The notes beneath the pieces were generated by a model. The model had not been told where the DNA came from. It ran no database searches and saw nothing but the letters and a program-made list of their open reading frames with translations. Positions 56,298 through 64,000 of a stretch of DNA of 64,000 bases are shown piece after piece. The DNA is from Hymenobacter roseosalivarius DSM 11622 (GTDB lineage Bacteria > Bacteroidota > Bacteroidia > Cytophagales > Hymenobacteraceae): contig NZ_FWWW01000087.1 in NCBI RefSeq assembly GCF_900176135.1, positions 1-64,000 on the forward strand. Reading direction: 5' to 3'. Numbering within the stretch: position 1 is the first letter of the stretch; each line of letters opens with the position of its first letter. A program made the translations under genes and the position numbers.

Positions 56298-57218
56298 CTA
56301 CAAAATCTGCGACTCCGACTTGGGTGAAGCTATGGGGGGCAAAATATCCTTGCTTGGATAAAACTTGCGCTCCTTAATATTATAGACGTTGCCTTTCACC
56401 ATTACATGCAGCACCATATTTTCAATGGAGAGGGCGGCACCTTTCTTGGCCAGGCTGGCAGTATTATGCTCCAGACTGTGCCCGTCCATTATCACCACCA
56501 GATTAGAGCCGATAGTTTCAATCAGATTGCCTTCCGTGATAAGGATGCCGGTATCCTCGCCCAATCCGATACCAATGAGCTTGGGATATAAGGCTACGCA
56601 TTCAATAAGCCGGCCGAAGCGGCCGCGCTTCACGAAGTGCGAGTCGATCATGACTTTAGGCATTAAACCCAGCCCGTTTCCAATTTTTACGGCACCTTTC
56701 ATCAGGGCATCGGGCACGCTGCCGCCCCGAATCATGACCTTTGACATAGCCATAGCGCCAGCGCTGGTGCCGGCGATAATAAAATTGGCGTGGTGGTGAT
56801 AGCGCTCCGTGAGAACGCGCAGAAACTCGGTGTTGCCGAACATTTCCGTGAGCCGGGACTGATTGCCCCCGCTAAACATGAGTATGTCGGCTTCGCGTAG
56901 GCGGGCCAGGTGCTCAGGGCGGTCGGTGTCATCGGGCACGCGAATATCAAATACCCCCACGTTGAGGCAGTTGAGCATGGCAAAGGAGGCCACGTAAATG
57001 CGGGCTACCTCTTCCGGAATCATGGAGGCCGTGGTAATCACCTCAATGCGCGGGTCGGCTTTGCCCGATTCGGTCACTATTCGTTTCAGAATACCTAACT
57101 CGAAGAAGTTGAGGTAGTACTTCTTCTTGGTGCGGGGGTTAGGATAAGTGCCTTTATCTTCATTGCCACCGATGGCAATTAGTTTACCGAGAGGTTTTAG
57201 CGTTTCCAATACCAACAT
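56298..57218 (-). CDS. cphB: Cyanophycinase (peptidase family S51)
   Basis: 306 residues. Cyanophycinase hydrolyses the Asp-Arg storage polymer to beta-Asp-Arg dipeptides. Motifs: KLIAIGGNEDKG, ADILMFSGGNQSRLT, nucleophile Ser152 in IAGTSAGAMAMS, SHFVKRGRFGRLIE and GIGLGEDTGILI. Together with the isoaspartyl peptidase on the opposite strand this makes a complete two-step degradation route. No cyanophycin synthetase is in the window, so the substrate could be scavenged, made elsewhere, or be another beta-aspartyl peptide. Confidence 0.9.
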   Translation of the reverse strand: MLVLETLKPLGKLIAIGGNEDKGTYPNPRTKKKYYLNFFELGILKRIVTESGKADPRIEVITTASMIPEEVARIYVASFAMLNCLNVGVFDIRVPDDTDRPEHLARLREADILMFSGGNQSRLTEMFGNTEFLRVLTERYHHHANFIIAGTSAGAMAMSKVMIRGGSVPDALMKGAVKIGNGLGLMPKVMIDSHFVKRGRFGRLIECVALYPKLIGIGLGEDTGILITEGNLIETIGSNLVVIMDGHSLEHNTASLAKKGAALSIENMVLHVMVKGNVYNIKERKFYPSKDILPPIASPKSESQIL

Positions 57219-57381
57219 TCTAGACTAGTTTAACACAAAAAACAGAGCAGTCAGCTCCAAATTTAAGCAACCTTCAGGCAACGCATGGCCTGAGTTAGCT
57301 CCATTAGCAGAGCAGCGGAGTTGGGCAATTAACACCTCAACCACTTAAATCTCCCACTTTCGGCCTTTTTCTTCCAAGGAT

Positions 57382-59196
57382 TTACGCTGGGCGGCCCAGT
57401 AGCGCGTCAAAAGTACTGGTGGCTACGGCGTGATAGTTTGGGCGGGCACGGGCATAAATAGCCTGGGCGCGGGCCTGCCCATCGGGGAGGGCCAGCAGGG
57501 CTTTATAAAGAGGAGTTAAAAATTTGCGCCGGCCCACGCGCAGCAAAAAACGCTGGGTGGCTTCCTCGGCTGGCAGATGCCCCGTAGCCAGCGCCACGGG
57601 TAGCCAAGCCGTCAGAATTTCGGCGTTACCAGATTGGGTGAGCTCGAAGGCCGCATCCAACTCCGCGATTTGCCCCCTGGATAAATCGGTGGGCAGGCCT
57701 TGTATAAAATATACCCACTCATGCGTGCTCCACTCCGATACTACTAGGTCAGCGGCCGGGGTGCCGCGTTCCCACTGACGGCGCGCAGCATCAACGGCCG
57801 CGAAGCGCTCGGAGGTTACCGCCGGGGCCACGCTCGGAATGCCGGGGCCGTTGATCCAGGCGTCCAGCTGTAGCTTTTCTTCCAGGTCCGGTTCCTGGTC
57901 CAATAGCTCGCGGCGCAGGTAAGCCACAAAGGAAGCAGTGTCCATACTCTGAAAACTGTGCTGCGCGAAGTATTCCTTTATAAAGGCGTCGAGGCGGGGG
58001 CGGCCTATCAGGCTCTCAAGAGTAAGGAGGAGGTAGTTGCCTTTTTCGTAGGCAATATCATTGAGTCCTTCGTCAGGGTCGCGGCCGGCCAGGTTGAGGT
58101 AGAGGTGGGTGTCGGGACTCTGGGGGCCAATTTCCTCAATAGTATGGAGCAGCGCATTATGGCCCAGCATCTGGAGCATATCGGCATAGGCCGGACCATA
58201 GAGCTTCTCCATAATCCGCCGCTCAAAGTAAACGGTGAAGCCTTCATTGAGCCAGAAATCGTTCCACGTTGCATTTGTAACTAGGTTGCCCGACCAGGAA
58301 TGCGCAAGCTCATGCGCTATTAAACTGGTCAGGCTACGATCACCGGTAATAACGGTAGGTGTTACAAATGTTAATCTTGGGTTCTCCATTCCACCAAATG
58401 GAAAGCTGGGGGGCAAAACCAATAGATCGTATTGTTCCCAGCGGTACGGCCCATACAGAGCCTCCGCCGTGGCTACCATTTTTTCAAGGTCTCTGAACTC
58501 CGAGGCTGCCGCTGACAAGGTAATCGGTTCGGCGTATATGCCCGTGCGAGCACTGATGGGAGCGTAGCTCAGATCGCCCACGGCCAGAGCCATAAGGTAA
58601 GCGGGAATGGGCTGCGTCATGCGAAAGTGGTACTCGCCCTGCGGCTCTTTCACCTGCGGATTCTCCGCGCTCATCAGCGCCAGCAGATGGGTCGGCACCC
58701 GAACCCAGGCGTCGTAGGTGAAGCGCACGCCGGGCGAGTCCTGGCAGGGGAGCCAGGTGCGCGCCAGAATTGCCTGTGATTGAGTAAACAGAAGTGGCTG
58801 CTCCCGGCCAGCGGTCTGGGCAGGTGCCAGCCATTGCAAAGCGGCTGCTTCGGGTGAGGTCTGGTAGCGAATGGTGATGGCCGTAGTCGCCGGCGTGATA
58901 GCTATGCGCAGGGCCTGACCCAGCACAGGGTCGGGAGCTGCCAACTCGTAGGTGGCAGCTGTACCATCGGGGCCATCGAGCAATACGGACTCTATCTGAA
59001 GGTCGCGGGCATCAAGATATATTTCGGAGGTGCCGCTAAGGTTAGTAAACTGCCAGGTGGCCTGCCCTATGAGTTTTCGCGCGGTAAAGTCTACGCTCAG
59101 CTCAAGGGTTAAGTGGTGGACCCGGACTTCGGCGGGGCGGGCATAGCTGTGAGGATCGGCTGTAGAGAAAGAGGCAGAAACAGGGGAGGTGGGCAT
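57382..59196 (-). CDS. M1 family zinc aminopeptidase
   Basis: About 604 residues from the ATG at 59196 (MPTSPVSASF). Leukotriene A4 hydrolase-like aminopeptidase: GGMENPRLTFVTP exopeptidase motif, zinc site HELAHSWSGNLVTNATWNDFW followed by LNEGFTVYFERR, and a helical C-terminal domain. No signal peptide from this start. A further in-frame ATG at 59235 would add 13 residues. It likely finishes intracellular peptide breakdown, in line with the neighbouring peptidases. A GGGGGGCAAAAC word at 58405 encodes LPPSFPF. Confidence 0.9.
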   Translation of the reverse strand: MPTSPVSASFSTADPHSYARPAEVRVHHLTLELSVDFTARKLIGQATWQFTNLSGTSEIYLDARDLQIESVLLDGPDGTAATYELAAPDPVLGQALRIAITPATTAITIRYQTSPEAAALQWLAPAQTAGREQPLLFTQSQAILARTWLPCQDSPGVRFTYDAWVRVPTHLLALMSAENPQVKEPQGEYHFRMTQPIPAYLMALAVGDLSYAPISARTGIYAEPITLSAAASEFRDLEKMVATAEALYGPYRWEQYDLLVLPPSFPFGGMENPRLTFVTPTVITGDRSLTSLIAHELAHSWSGNLVTNATWNDFWLNEGFTVYFERRIMEKLYGPAYADMLQMLGHNALLHTIEEIGPQSPDTHLYLNLAGRDPDEGLNDIAYEKGNYLLLTLESLIGRPRLDAFIKEYFAQHSFQSMDTASFVAYLRRELLDQEPDLEEKLQLDAWINGPGIPSVAPAVTSERFAAVDAARRQWERGTPAADLVVSEWSTHEWVYFIQGLPTDLSRGQIAELDAAFELTQSGNAEILTAWLPVALATGHLPAEEATQRFLLRVGRRKFLTPLYKALLALPDGQARAQAIYARARPNYHAVATSTFDALLGRPA

Positions 59197-59477
59197 TGGT
59201 AGAATCCAAAAAGTGCGGTTTAATCTTTTCCTCAAAAAGGAAGGCGGGGAAAGTAAAGGTAGCCAAAACTGGTGCTGCCGGGCGGCAATGTGGTATACAA
59301 GTGTGGAAACAAAACGTGTATATTGCCAACTGAGGCGTATTTAGCCCCCCGCGGAAACTTCGCGGGACTGAATACAGTAGAACGCCCAAGCCGCCGACAG
59401 GGACCTATCTTAGGGTAGGTTTTGTTGGGGAGGTTGCTTGGTAATACCTGCGTTTCTTGTCGCTTCTTTATTTACAT

Positions 59478-61235
59478 ATGAAATCTCTCTTTCGCTTTTC
59501 TTTTCTCACCACCTTCATAGTTTGGCTGCTGGGCCTTACAGTGCTTGCCGTGTCCTCATCGTGCAGCCAGGATCAGAAGGCTCAGATTAAGGACGCTCTC
59601 CTCGGTGCCCTCACTAGAGTTGGTGGCCCTCAGCCCAGGCTTGACAGCACGTACGTGATCCGACAAATGAGTGCTGAGCCCGCTTTCAAGGAGCACATTG
59701 AGTGGGGTAAAAAGTTTTACAAAGAGCGAGACTACCGCTTGGGCTGGTTCCGCAACCACGAGTTAGTTCCTCAGGTCAAAACAATGCTCGGTGTGCTCGA
59801 CAAAGCTGCCGATGAAGGATTAGATCCCAAAAACTACAAAATCAAGGATTTTGACAAGCTTTTTGCCAATCTGGAGGCCGCGCAATCTGATTCGAGCAAG
59901 CGCAATGCCCTGGAAAAGGAGATTGACGTGGCTTTATCGAGCACGTATTTCAACTGGGCCTCCGACTTTTATCGGGGAACAGTAAGCCCCCAGGAAGTCA
60001 AGAATATAGATTGGCGGGTAAAGCGTAACAAGATTAAGCTGCATAAGGCCCTGATGACTATTCTTCAGGAGCGGGAAAGCACGTACCCTTATTACGAATT
60101 TGAGCCGCTGCACCCAGAATACAACGCCCTGAAAAAAGCGCTGGCCGACTATCGGGCGTTACAGCGCAACGGTAGCTGGCCTACTATTCCGGCCGGGACA
60201 AATCTGAAACCAGGAAGCTCATCGCCGGCCGTTGCGCAGTTGCGGCAGCGGCTGCTGGGGAGTAAATCCGAGCCCGCTGCTACCCCGGTGCAGCCCGTAA
60301 ATAACACCGGCACCGCCACCGCATCAACCACTGCTACGGCTCCAGCCGCTGTCTACGAAGGCGAATTGATACATGCTGTTAAGGCCTTTCAAACGCAAAA
60401 TGGACTCAGGGCCGACGGTGTAGTTGGGGGCGAAACCCTGCGGCTACTCAACGTGCCGTTGGCGGATCGCATCGATCAGATTATGCTGAATATGGAGCGT
60501 TGGCGCTGGATTCCAAAACGATTGGAACCGGATTATTTGCTGGTTAATATTCCCGATTACAAGCTCCACGTTGTGGAGGACAACAAGGAAGTGTTCAATA
60601 TGCGGGTGATCGTAGGCAAGACTTTAAATGCCACGCCGGTGTTCAGTGATAAGGTGGAGTACGTGGTTTTGTCGCCTTACTGGAACGTGCCCATGAGCAT
60701 CATCCAAAAAGAACTGGCTCCCAAACTAGCCAATGATCCAAGCTACCTGGACCATCTGGATATGGAAGTGGTGAAAGGATATGGAGCCAAAGCGGTGCCC
60801 GTCGACCCCGGCTCCATCGACTGGACTAACGTGGACGAGAAGACATTTAAGTATACGCTGCGTCGTCGTCCGGGCCCCAAAAACGACTTGGGTGAGGTCA
60901 AGTTTATCTTCCCTAACTCCGACGATATCTACCTCCACGACACCCCCAACGACGAGCTATTCAGCCAAAATAAGCGCGGCTTTAGTCACGGCTGCGTACG
61001 GGTGGAGGAGCCCATCAAGCTGGCCGAATACCTGCTCCGCAACAAGCCCGGCTGGAACCGGGAAACCATCCTGGACACCATTCAGGCCCGCAAAGAAAAG
61101 TATGTGACGCTGGCTGAGAAGCTGCCCGTGTACCTGGTCTACTTCACTGCCTGGGTAGGTGATGACGGCACCGTCCATTTCCGCGACGACATATACGGCC
61201 ACGATAAGGTGCTGGCCAAGCAGTACTTCAACTAA
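59478..61235 (+). CDS. L,D-transpeptidase lipoprotein (YcbB-like) with peptidoglycan-binding domain
   Basis: 585 residues from the ATG at 59478. Lipoprotein signal with lipobox before Cys (LAVSSSCSQD). Then an N-terminal scaffold domain, a peptidoglycan-binding domain split around a Thr/Ala-rich insert (SSPAVAQLRQRLLG ... VKAFQTQNGLRADGVVG) and a YkuD catalytic domain ending in the HDTPNDELF and SHGCVRVEEP motifs (Cys near 506). Makes or remodels 3-3 cross-links in peptidoglycan in the periplasm. Size and layout match the WcbB/YcbB-type transpeptidases of Gram-negatives. Confidence 0.9.
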   Translation: MKSLFRFSFLTTFIVWLLGLTVLAVSSSCSQDQKAQIKDALLGALTRVGGPQPRLDSTYVIRQMSAEPAFKEHIEWGKKFYKERDYRLGWFRNHELVPQVKTMLGVLDKAADEGLDPKNYKIKDFDKLFANLEAAQSDSSKRNALEKEIDVALSSTYFNWASDFYRGTVSPQEVKNIDWRVKRNKIKLHKALMTILQERESTYPYYEFEPLHPEYNALKKALADYRALQRNGSWPTIPAGTNLKPGSSSPAVAQLRQRLLGSKSEPAATPVQPVNNTGTATASTTATAPAAVYEGELIHAVKAFQTQNGLRADGVVGGETLRLLNVPLADRIDQIMLNMERWRWIPKRLEPDYLLVNIPDYKLHVVEDNKEVFNMRVIVGKTLNATPVFSDKVEYVVLSPYWNVPMSIIQKELAPKLANDPSYLDHLDMEVVKGYGAKAVPVDPGSIDWTNVDEKTFKYTLRRRPGPKNDLGEVKFIFPNSDDIYLHDTPNDELFSQNKRGFSHGCVRVEEPIKLAEYLLRNKPGWNRETILDTIQARKEKYVTLAEKLPVYLVYFTAWVGDDGTVHFRDDIYGHDKVLAKQYFN

Positions 61236-61268
61236 AGGTTCCTTGTTCGGCCTGTCTCTCTTTACGGA

Positions 61269-61351
61269 GACTGCCTAGATTTCCTGGGCAGCAAAAGCCC
61301 CCGCGACACTAGGTCATGGGGGCTTTTGCTGCCCAGGAAATCTAGGCAGTC
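61269..61351 (+). terminator. Very long hairpin terminator, 34-nt perfect arms
   Basis: Arms 61269-61302 and 61318-61351, with CAAAAGCCCCC / GGGGGCTTTTG next to a 15-nt loop. Far longer than needed for termination. Confidence 0.85.
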
Positions 61352-61445
61352 TTGCTTACTTTGTCTCCGTATCTGGTTTAGAGAAGTCTGTTGAGATAGC
61401 AGTTGACTGCAACAGTTGCGTCTAAGACAGCTTGATTTGTAATTG

Positions 61446-61577
61446 ACATTTGTAAACCATATCGACAGTAGTTACTGATGTTAACATTAGTAACTAGTAG
61501 CAGTAAAGCAGTTTATAAATGTAACTAAAGTGTTGATATGGCTATGATTCACTTATACTCGTACATTTGTAAATCAT
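61446..61577 (+). promoter_or_regulatory. Operator-like region upstream of the XRE regulator
   Basis: Contains a 24-bp near-perfect palindrome (GTTACTGATGTT / AACATTAGTAAC, 61471-61494), a 15-bp direct repeat with one mismatch (ACATTTGTAAAYCAT at 61446 and 61563), and an 11-bp inverted pair (CCATATCGACA 61457, TGTTGATATGG 61531). The second direct repeat overlaps a -7 type TACATTTG at 61562. Suggests autoregulation. No gene in 61352-61593. Confidence 0.5.
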
Positions 61578-61593
61578 TTGTACCGCACGTAGT

Positions 61594-62223
61594 ATGGTTG
61601 AGCGCATTCGGCAGATTCTCCAGACCCGGCAATTGAGCCCTACTCAATTTGCCGATGTTTTGGGCTTGGCGCGACCCATTATCAGCCATGTACTCAGTGG
61701 GCGCAATAAACCCAGTCTGGAAGTGGTACAAAAGATAATTGCGGCCTTTCCAGATTTGTCGCTGCCCTGGCTGCTCAGCGGACAGGGGCCAATGCTAGCT
61801 ACCGCAGCGGCTACACTAACGGCGGCAGTTGCGCCGGGCTTGATGCCGGTTGCGGAGCCTAAACGCGCTAAACGTCCTGCAACACTCGACTCTGATCCTT
61901 TAGCTGCGTCCCCAGCTGCTCCTACACTGCCATTGCCCGCCGCTGAGCCGCCTCGTGTAGTGACTCCCGCAACGTCTGCCGCCATGCCGGTAGAGGCTCC
62001 GCGCACCGCGCCGCTGTCCCTAGAGCCTGCACTGCCAAATGCAGCGGCGTCGGCTGCGGTTTCTAATACTGCCTCCCAGGGCGCAACGATGCCCGCACAG
62101 AGTCCATCGGCTGCCTCCGATATGCTATCTGCTTTTGGGGAACCAGGCAAAACCATTCGTCGCATCGTTATTTTTTATCACGATGGCACCTTTTCTGCAT
62201 ACCAGCCAGAAATGATGGGGTAA
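61594..62223 (+). CDS. XRE-family HTH regulator with long Ala/Pro linker
   Basis: 209 residues. An N-terminal Cro/CI helix-turn-helix domain (about 1-60: IRQILQTRQLSPTQFADVLG, then ARPIISHVLSGRNKPSL) is followed by about 120 residues of Ala/Pro/Thr-rich low complexity and a short conserved C terminus (TIRRIVIFYHDGTFSAYQPEMM). The layout occurs in Bacteroidetes regulators of unknown signal. The rich set of symmetric sites directly upstream suggests it controls itself. Confidence 0.82.
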   Translation: MVERIRQILQTRQLSPTQFADVLGLARPIISHVLSGRNKPSLEVVQKIIAAFPDLSLPWLLSGQGPMLATAAATLTAAVAPGLMPVAEPKRAKRPATLDSDPLAASPAAPTLPLPAAEPPRVVTPATSAAMPVEAPRTAPLSLEPALPNAAASAAVSNTASQGATMPAQSPSAASDMLSAFGEPGKTIRRIVIFYHDGTFSAYQPEMMG

Positions 62224-63034
62224 GGCGTCTTTGCTCATTTAAATGATGTGTATAGCCGCGCACAACACGGCTCAAGATAATACCTGATAGCGCCTTATCC
62301 GTGCCTAACACACAGCTTAGTTGCCCCTGTGTAACGCTTGGTCGCGTGGATCATTTAGGGGCTTATTATTCTCATAAACAGCTTTTGTACTGAGTACTGT
62401 ACAATTGCTGATGGCCTACTCGGCTTATTGAAAATTAACCTGTTTTACGCTAAGATAAAGCCAGTAATATCTATGACAGGATAGCCAGCTAGATGAATAA
62501 AATTATAGTTATTACTACTCTTTCTTGATGCATATAGTTTTGTATATATAAATTATATAAAATGCTATAAATCAGTTGTTTACTATTGCTTAGTTCTAGC
62601 TAAGCTAGTGACTTATTTCTGCGCTAAGCCTATTTGCTGTTTTAACGGTTGGTTACAAAAAAGGACCCGTCGTCAATACATGCTTCGTATTACGGCAGAT
62701 TAACTTAAATGCTAACAATGTTGACAGAGTGTTTGTATGAGAAAAATCAAAGGAAGGCTGCTGATAAGATCCGCTAACAGTGTTAGCAGGCGAGACGGCA
62801 TCTGGTCAAAACTGAAGTTTGTTGAGGATCTAAAAAGAGCTTCTCAAAAAACTCTTCCTTTTAAGTGGATTGAGTAAAGATGGATAGGAGGCAGTTGCCA
62901 AATGTTATCTAGTTGCCGGGGTGAGTCAAAGCTTTGGTAGTGGATAAAGACCTAACCCAGGTAACTAGTAAAGCACAGGCGAAGCTTTTTGATGATAGCT
63001 ACTGATTAACTCAGGTCAATGCCAAGCCCGGCAG
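62224..63034. other. Long non-coding stretch with two related small palindromes
   Basis: About 800 bases with no credible gene on either strand, AT-rich to about 62760. Two similar short symmetric sites are present: GCTAACAATGTTGAC (62711) and the perfect GCTAACAGTGTTAGC (62773). No RNA family recognised; an unannotated small RNA is possible. Confidence 0.4.
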
Positions 63035-63066
63035 TTGGGAGTTTTGATAGGGGGTGCTTACCTTTG
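63035..63066 (+). promoter_or_regulatory. Promoter of the small lipoprotein (-33 TTG, -7 TACCTTTG)
   Basis: TTG at 63035-63037, 21-nt spacer, perfect TACCTTTG at 63059-63066. The ATG follows at 63071, so transcription should start at or next to the start codon. Confidence 0.6.
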
Positions 63067-63070
63067 GAGC

Positions 63071-63250
63071 ATGAAAAAATTCCGTCTGCTTCTGCTGTTT
63101 GCTTCCTGCACCTCGCTCTTTATGACGACCTCCTGCTCAGTGCCACCAAGCGCTGAGGAAGATCCTAATGCTGATGCCGCCTACAAGCGCGCCCATCGCA
63201 CGGAGATGTACCGCAAAGCGCAGAGCAGCGAACCTTCCATTCAACAGTAG
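63071..63250 (+). CDS. Small lipoprotein, 59 aa
   Basis: From the ATG at 63071: a lipoprotein signal (MKKFRLLLLFASCTSLF) with lipobox before Cys in MTTSCSVPPS, then about 33 polar residues (DAAYKRAHRTEMYRKAQ). Probably membrane-anchored. No family or function recognised. The frame is open 12 codons further upstream, but the promoter overlaps that part. Confidence 0.65.
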   Translation: MKKFRLLLLFASCTSLFMTTSCSVPPSAEEDPNADAAYKRAHRTEMYRKAQSSEPSIQQ

Positions 63251-63310
63251 TCTCTTCAAGGTAGCCAGCCTTGGCTGTCTTAGCTTGGTAGACAGACTTC
63301 AGGACATAAC

Positions 63311-63353
63311 GCAGAAGCCCCACCCGACTCAAGTCGGGTGGGGCTTCTGCGTT
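63311..63353. terminator. Hairpin terminator between convergent genes
   Basis: GCAGAAGCCCCACCCGACT pairs with its perfect complement across a 2-nt loop, in the gap between the lipoprotein gene and the convergent 63389 gene. Confidence 0.78.
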
Positions 63354-63388
63354 GCTGTTCAATGTGCCTTTGAAAGACAAGCCTGCTG

Positions 63389-63892
63389 TTAGCTAACCAA
63401 AGCCGCTACTTGCTGCTCTGGGGCCGGGGCCGGAACGGGCTGGGGGGCAAAATCGGGGAGAACAATACCGGCTAGAAGAGAATTCTCCAGCAAGTCGGCC
63501 CAGGTGCGTAGGTACAGCACTACGTCGTCACGCTGATTGTGGCGCAGGGAGTTGCGGCGCTCAAAGGGAATGGCCGCCCGAATAGTGGGGTCGGCGAGGC
63601 GTTCGAGGTGAGTCAGGTCCTGGCGGGAAAAGCCCAGGGCCAGCATTTCATCGATGGTTTGATCAATGGGCAAGCCGCTGGTGGGGCAGTAGTCGATGAG
63701 CTGCCGCTCCCAGTCGCCGTAGCGCTGCATGGCGCGGGCATGAATCTCGGCTTTGGTAAGACGAGTGACGGTTTGGGCGAGGTGGCCGCAATTGCAGCTA
63801 CCCATGTGGCCCCATTGATAAGGAGCCTGGGTGGCAAGGCGCTGAGCCGTATCGCGCAGGACCTGAATAACGGGAAGAGTGCTCTTAGCCAT
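63389..63892 (-). CDS. Conserved hypothetical protein
   Basis: 167 residues from the ATG at 63892 (MAKSTLPVIQVL); an in-frame ATG 8 codons upstream is possible. Soluble, no signal peptide. It contains a Cys-rich segment WGHMGSCNCGHLAQTVT that could bind metal, IDQTIDEMLALGFSRQDLTHLE and a Pro-rich C terminus (DFAPQPVPAPAPE) encoded in part by a GGGGGGCAAAAT word. The pattern is familiar from Hymenobacter-type genomes, but no function is known to me. Confidence 0.65.
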   Translation of the reverse strand: MAKSTLPVIQVLRDTAQRLATQAPYQWGHMGSCNCGHLAQTVTRLTKAEIHARAMQRYGDWERQLIDYCPTSGLPIDQTIDEMLALGFSRQDLTHLERLADPTIRAAIPFERRNSLRHNQRDDVVLYLRTWADLLENSLLAGIVLPDFAPQPVPAPAPEQQVAALVS

Positions 63893-64000
63893 ACAAGGTA
63901 GATCGGGTTGGGACAAGTACTAGATGACTTCCAAGGTTATAAGGTGAAAGAACACCGTTTTGTTTCACAAAAAAGCGGGACCGACTTATCGTCGGCCCCG

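Overview
The window looks like the chromosome of a Hymenobacter-like member of the Bacteroidota (Cytophagales). The support is: three secreted proteins with type IX secretion (T9SS) C-terminal sorting domains (5572-6702, 7091-8818, 41890-44985); absence of Shine-Dalgarno sequences; promoter elements of the Bacteroidetes -33/-7 type (TTTG / TAnnTTTG); and Bacteroidetes families such as DUF3127, TIGR02757 and eukaryotic-type isocitrate dehydrogenase. Most genes are GC-rich. Three patches are clearly AT-rich (about 6800-8830, 38640-39580 and 62240-62760). I see no transposase, prophage, CRISPR array or rRNA; there is one tRNA (Glu).

Layout. 253-8818: secreted or degradative enzymes (D-aminoacylase, a cytoplasmic GH13 amylase, an alpha/beta hydrolase, a phosphoesterase, a CotH-like protein). 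8985-10520: a conserved helical-repeat protein. 10571-23025: a branched-chain amino acid superoperon, ilvE-ilvD-ilvB-ilvN-(ilvC)-(ilvA), then leuA-leuC-leuD-leuB. The ilv part has an 18-codon leader peptide rich in Leu/Val/Ile followed by mutually exclusive antiterminator and terminator hairpins, which is a textbook attenuator. The ilvE and leuA promoters share a module with exactly the same internal spacing (43 nt). ilvC has lost about 97 codons and is frameshifted, and ilvA carries an in-frame TAG. 23300-29485: gltD and gltB (glutamate synthase), with gltB interrupted by a one-base frameshift. As written, the sequence therefore predicts loss of Ile/Val/Leu synthesis and of GOGAT, unless these are sequencing errors or other copies exist.

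29626-44985: housekeeping genes (icd, tRNA-Glu, gap, a lipid kinase, a SUI1/eIF1-like factor, kdsB, a LysM protein), an amidohydrolase and a very large secreted nuclease-like T9SS protein. 45220-52287: a cluster of two ATP-grasp-type ligases, a GCS2-type carboxylate-amine ligase, a class I glutamine amidotransferase homologue, an esterase and a divergent esterase-DinB fusion. This is a candidate uncharacterised peptide/amide-forming pathway. 52360-64000: a tiny Lys-rich protein, a Schlafen/AlbA_2 regulator, an SDR, a DUF3127 protein with an SSB-like acidic tail, an isoaspartyl peptidase facing a cyanophycinase (together a cyanophycin or beta-aspartyl peptide degradation pair), an M1 aminopeptidase, an L,D-transpeptidase, an XRE regulator with a dense operator-like region, a possibly leaderless lipoprotein and a conserved hypothetical.

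Two features run through the whole window. One is a short DNA word, GGGGGGC followed by A/T, which I counted by eye about 43 times on both strands, between and inside genes. The other is several families of long inverted repeats between genes.
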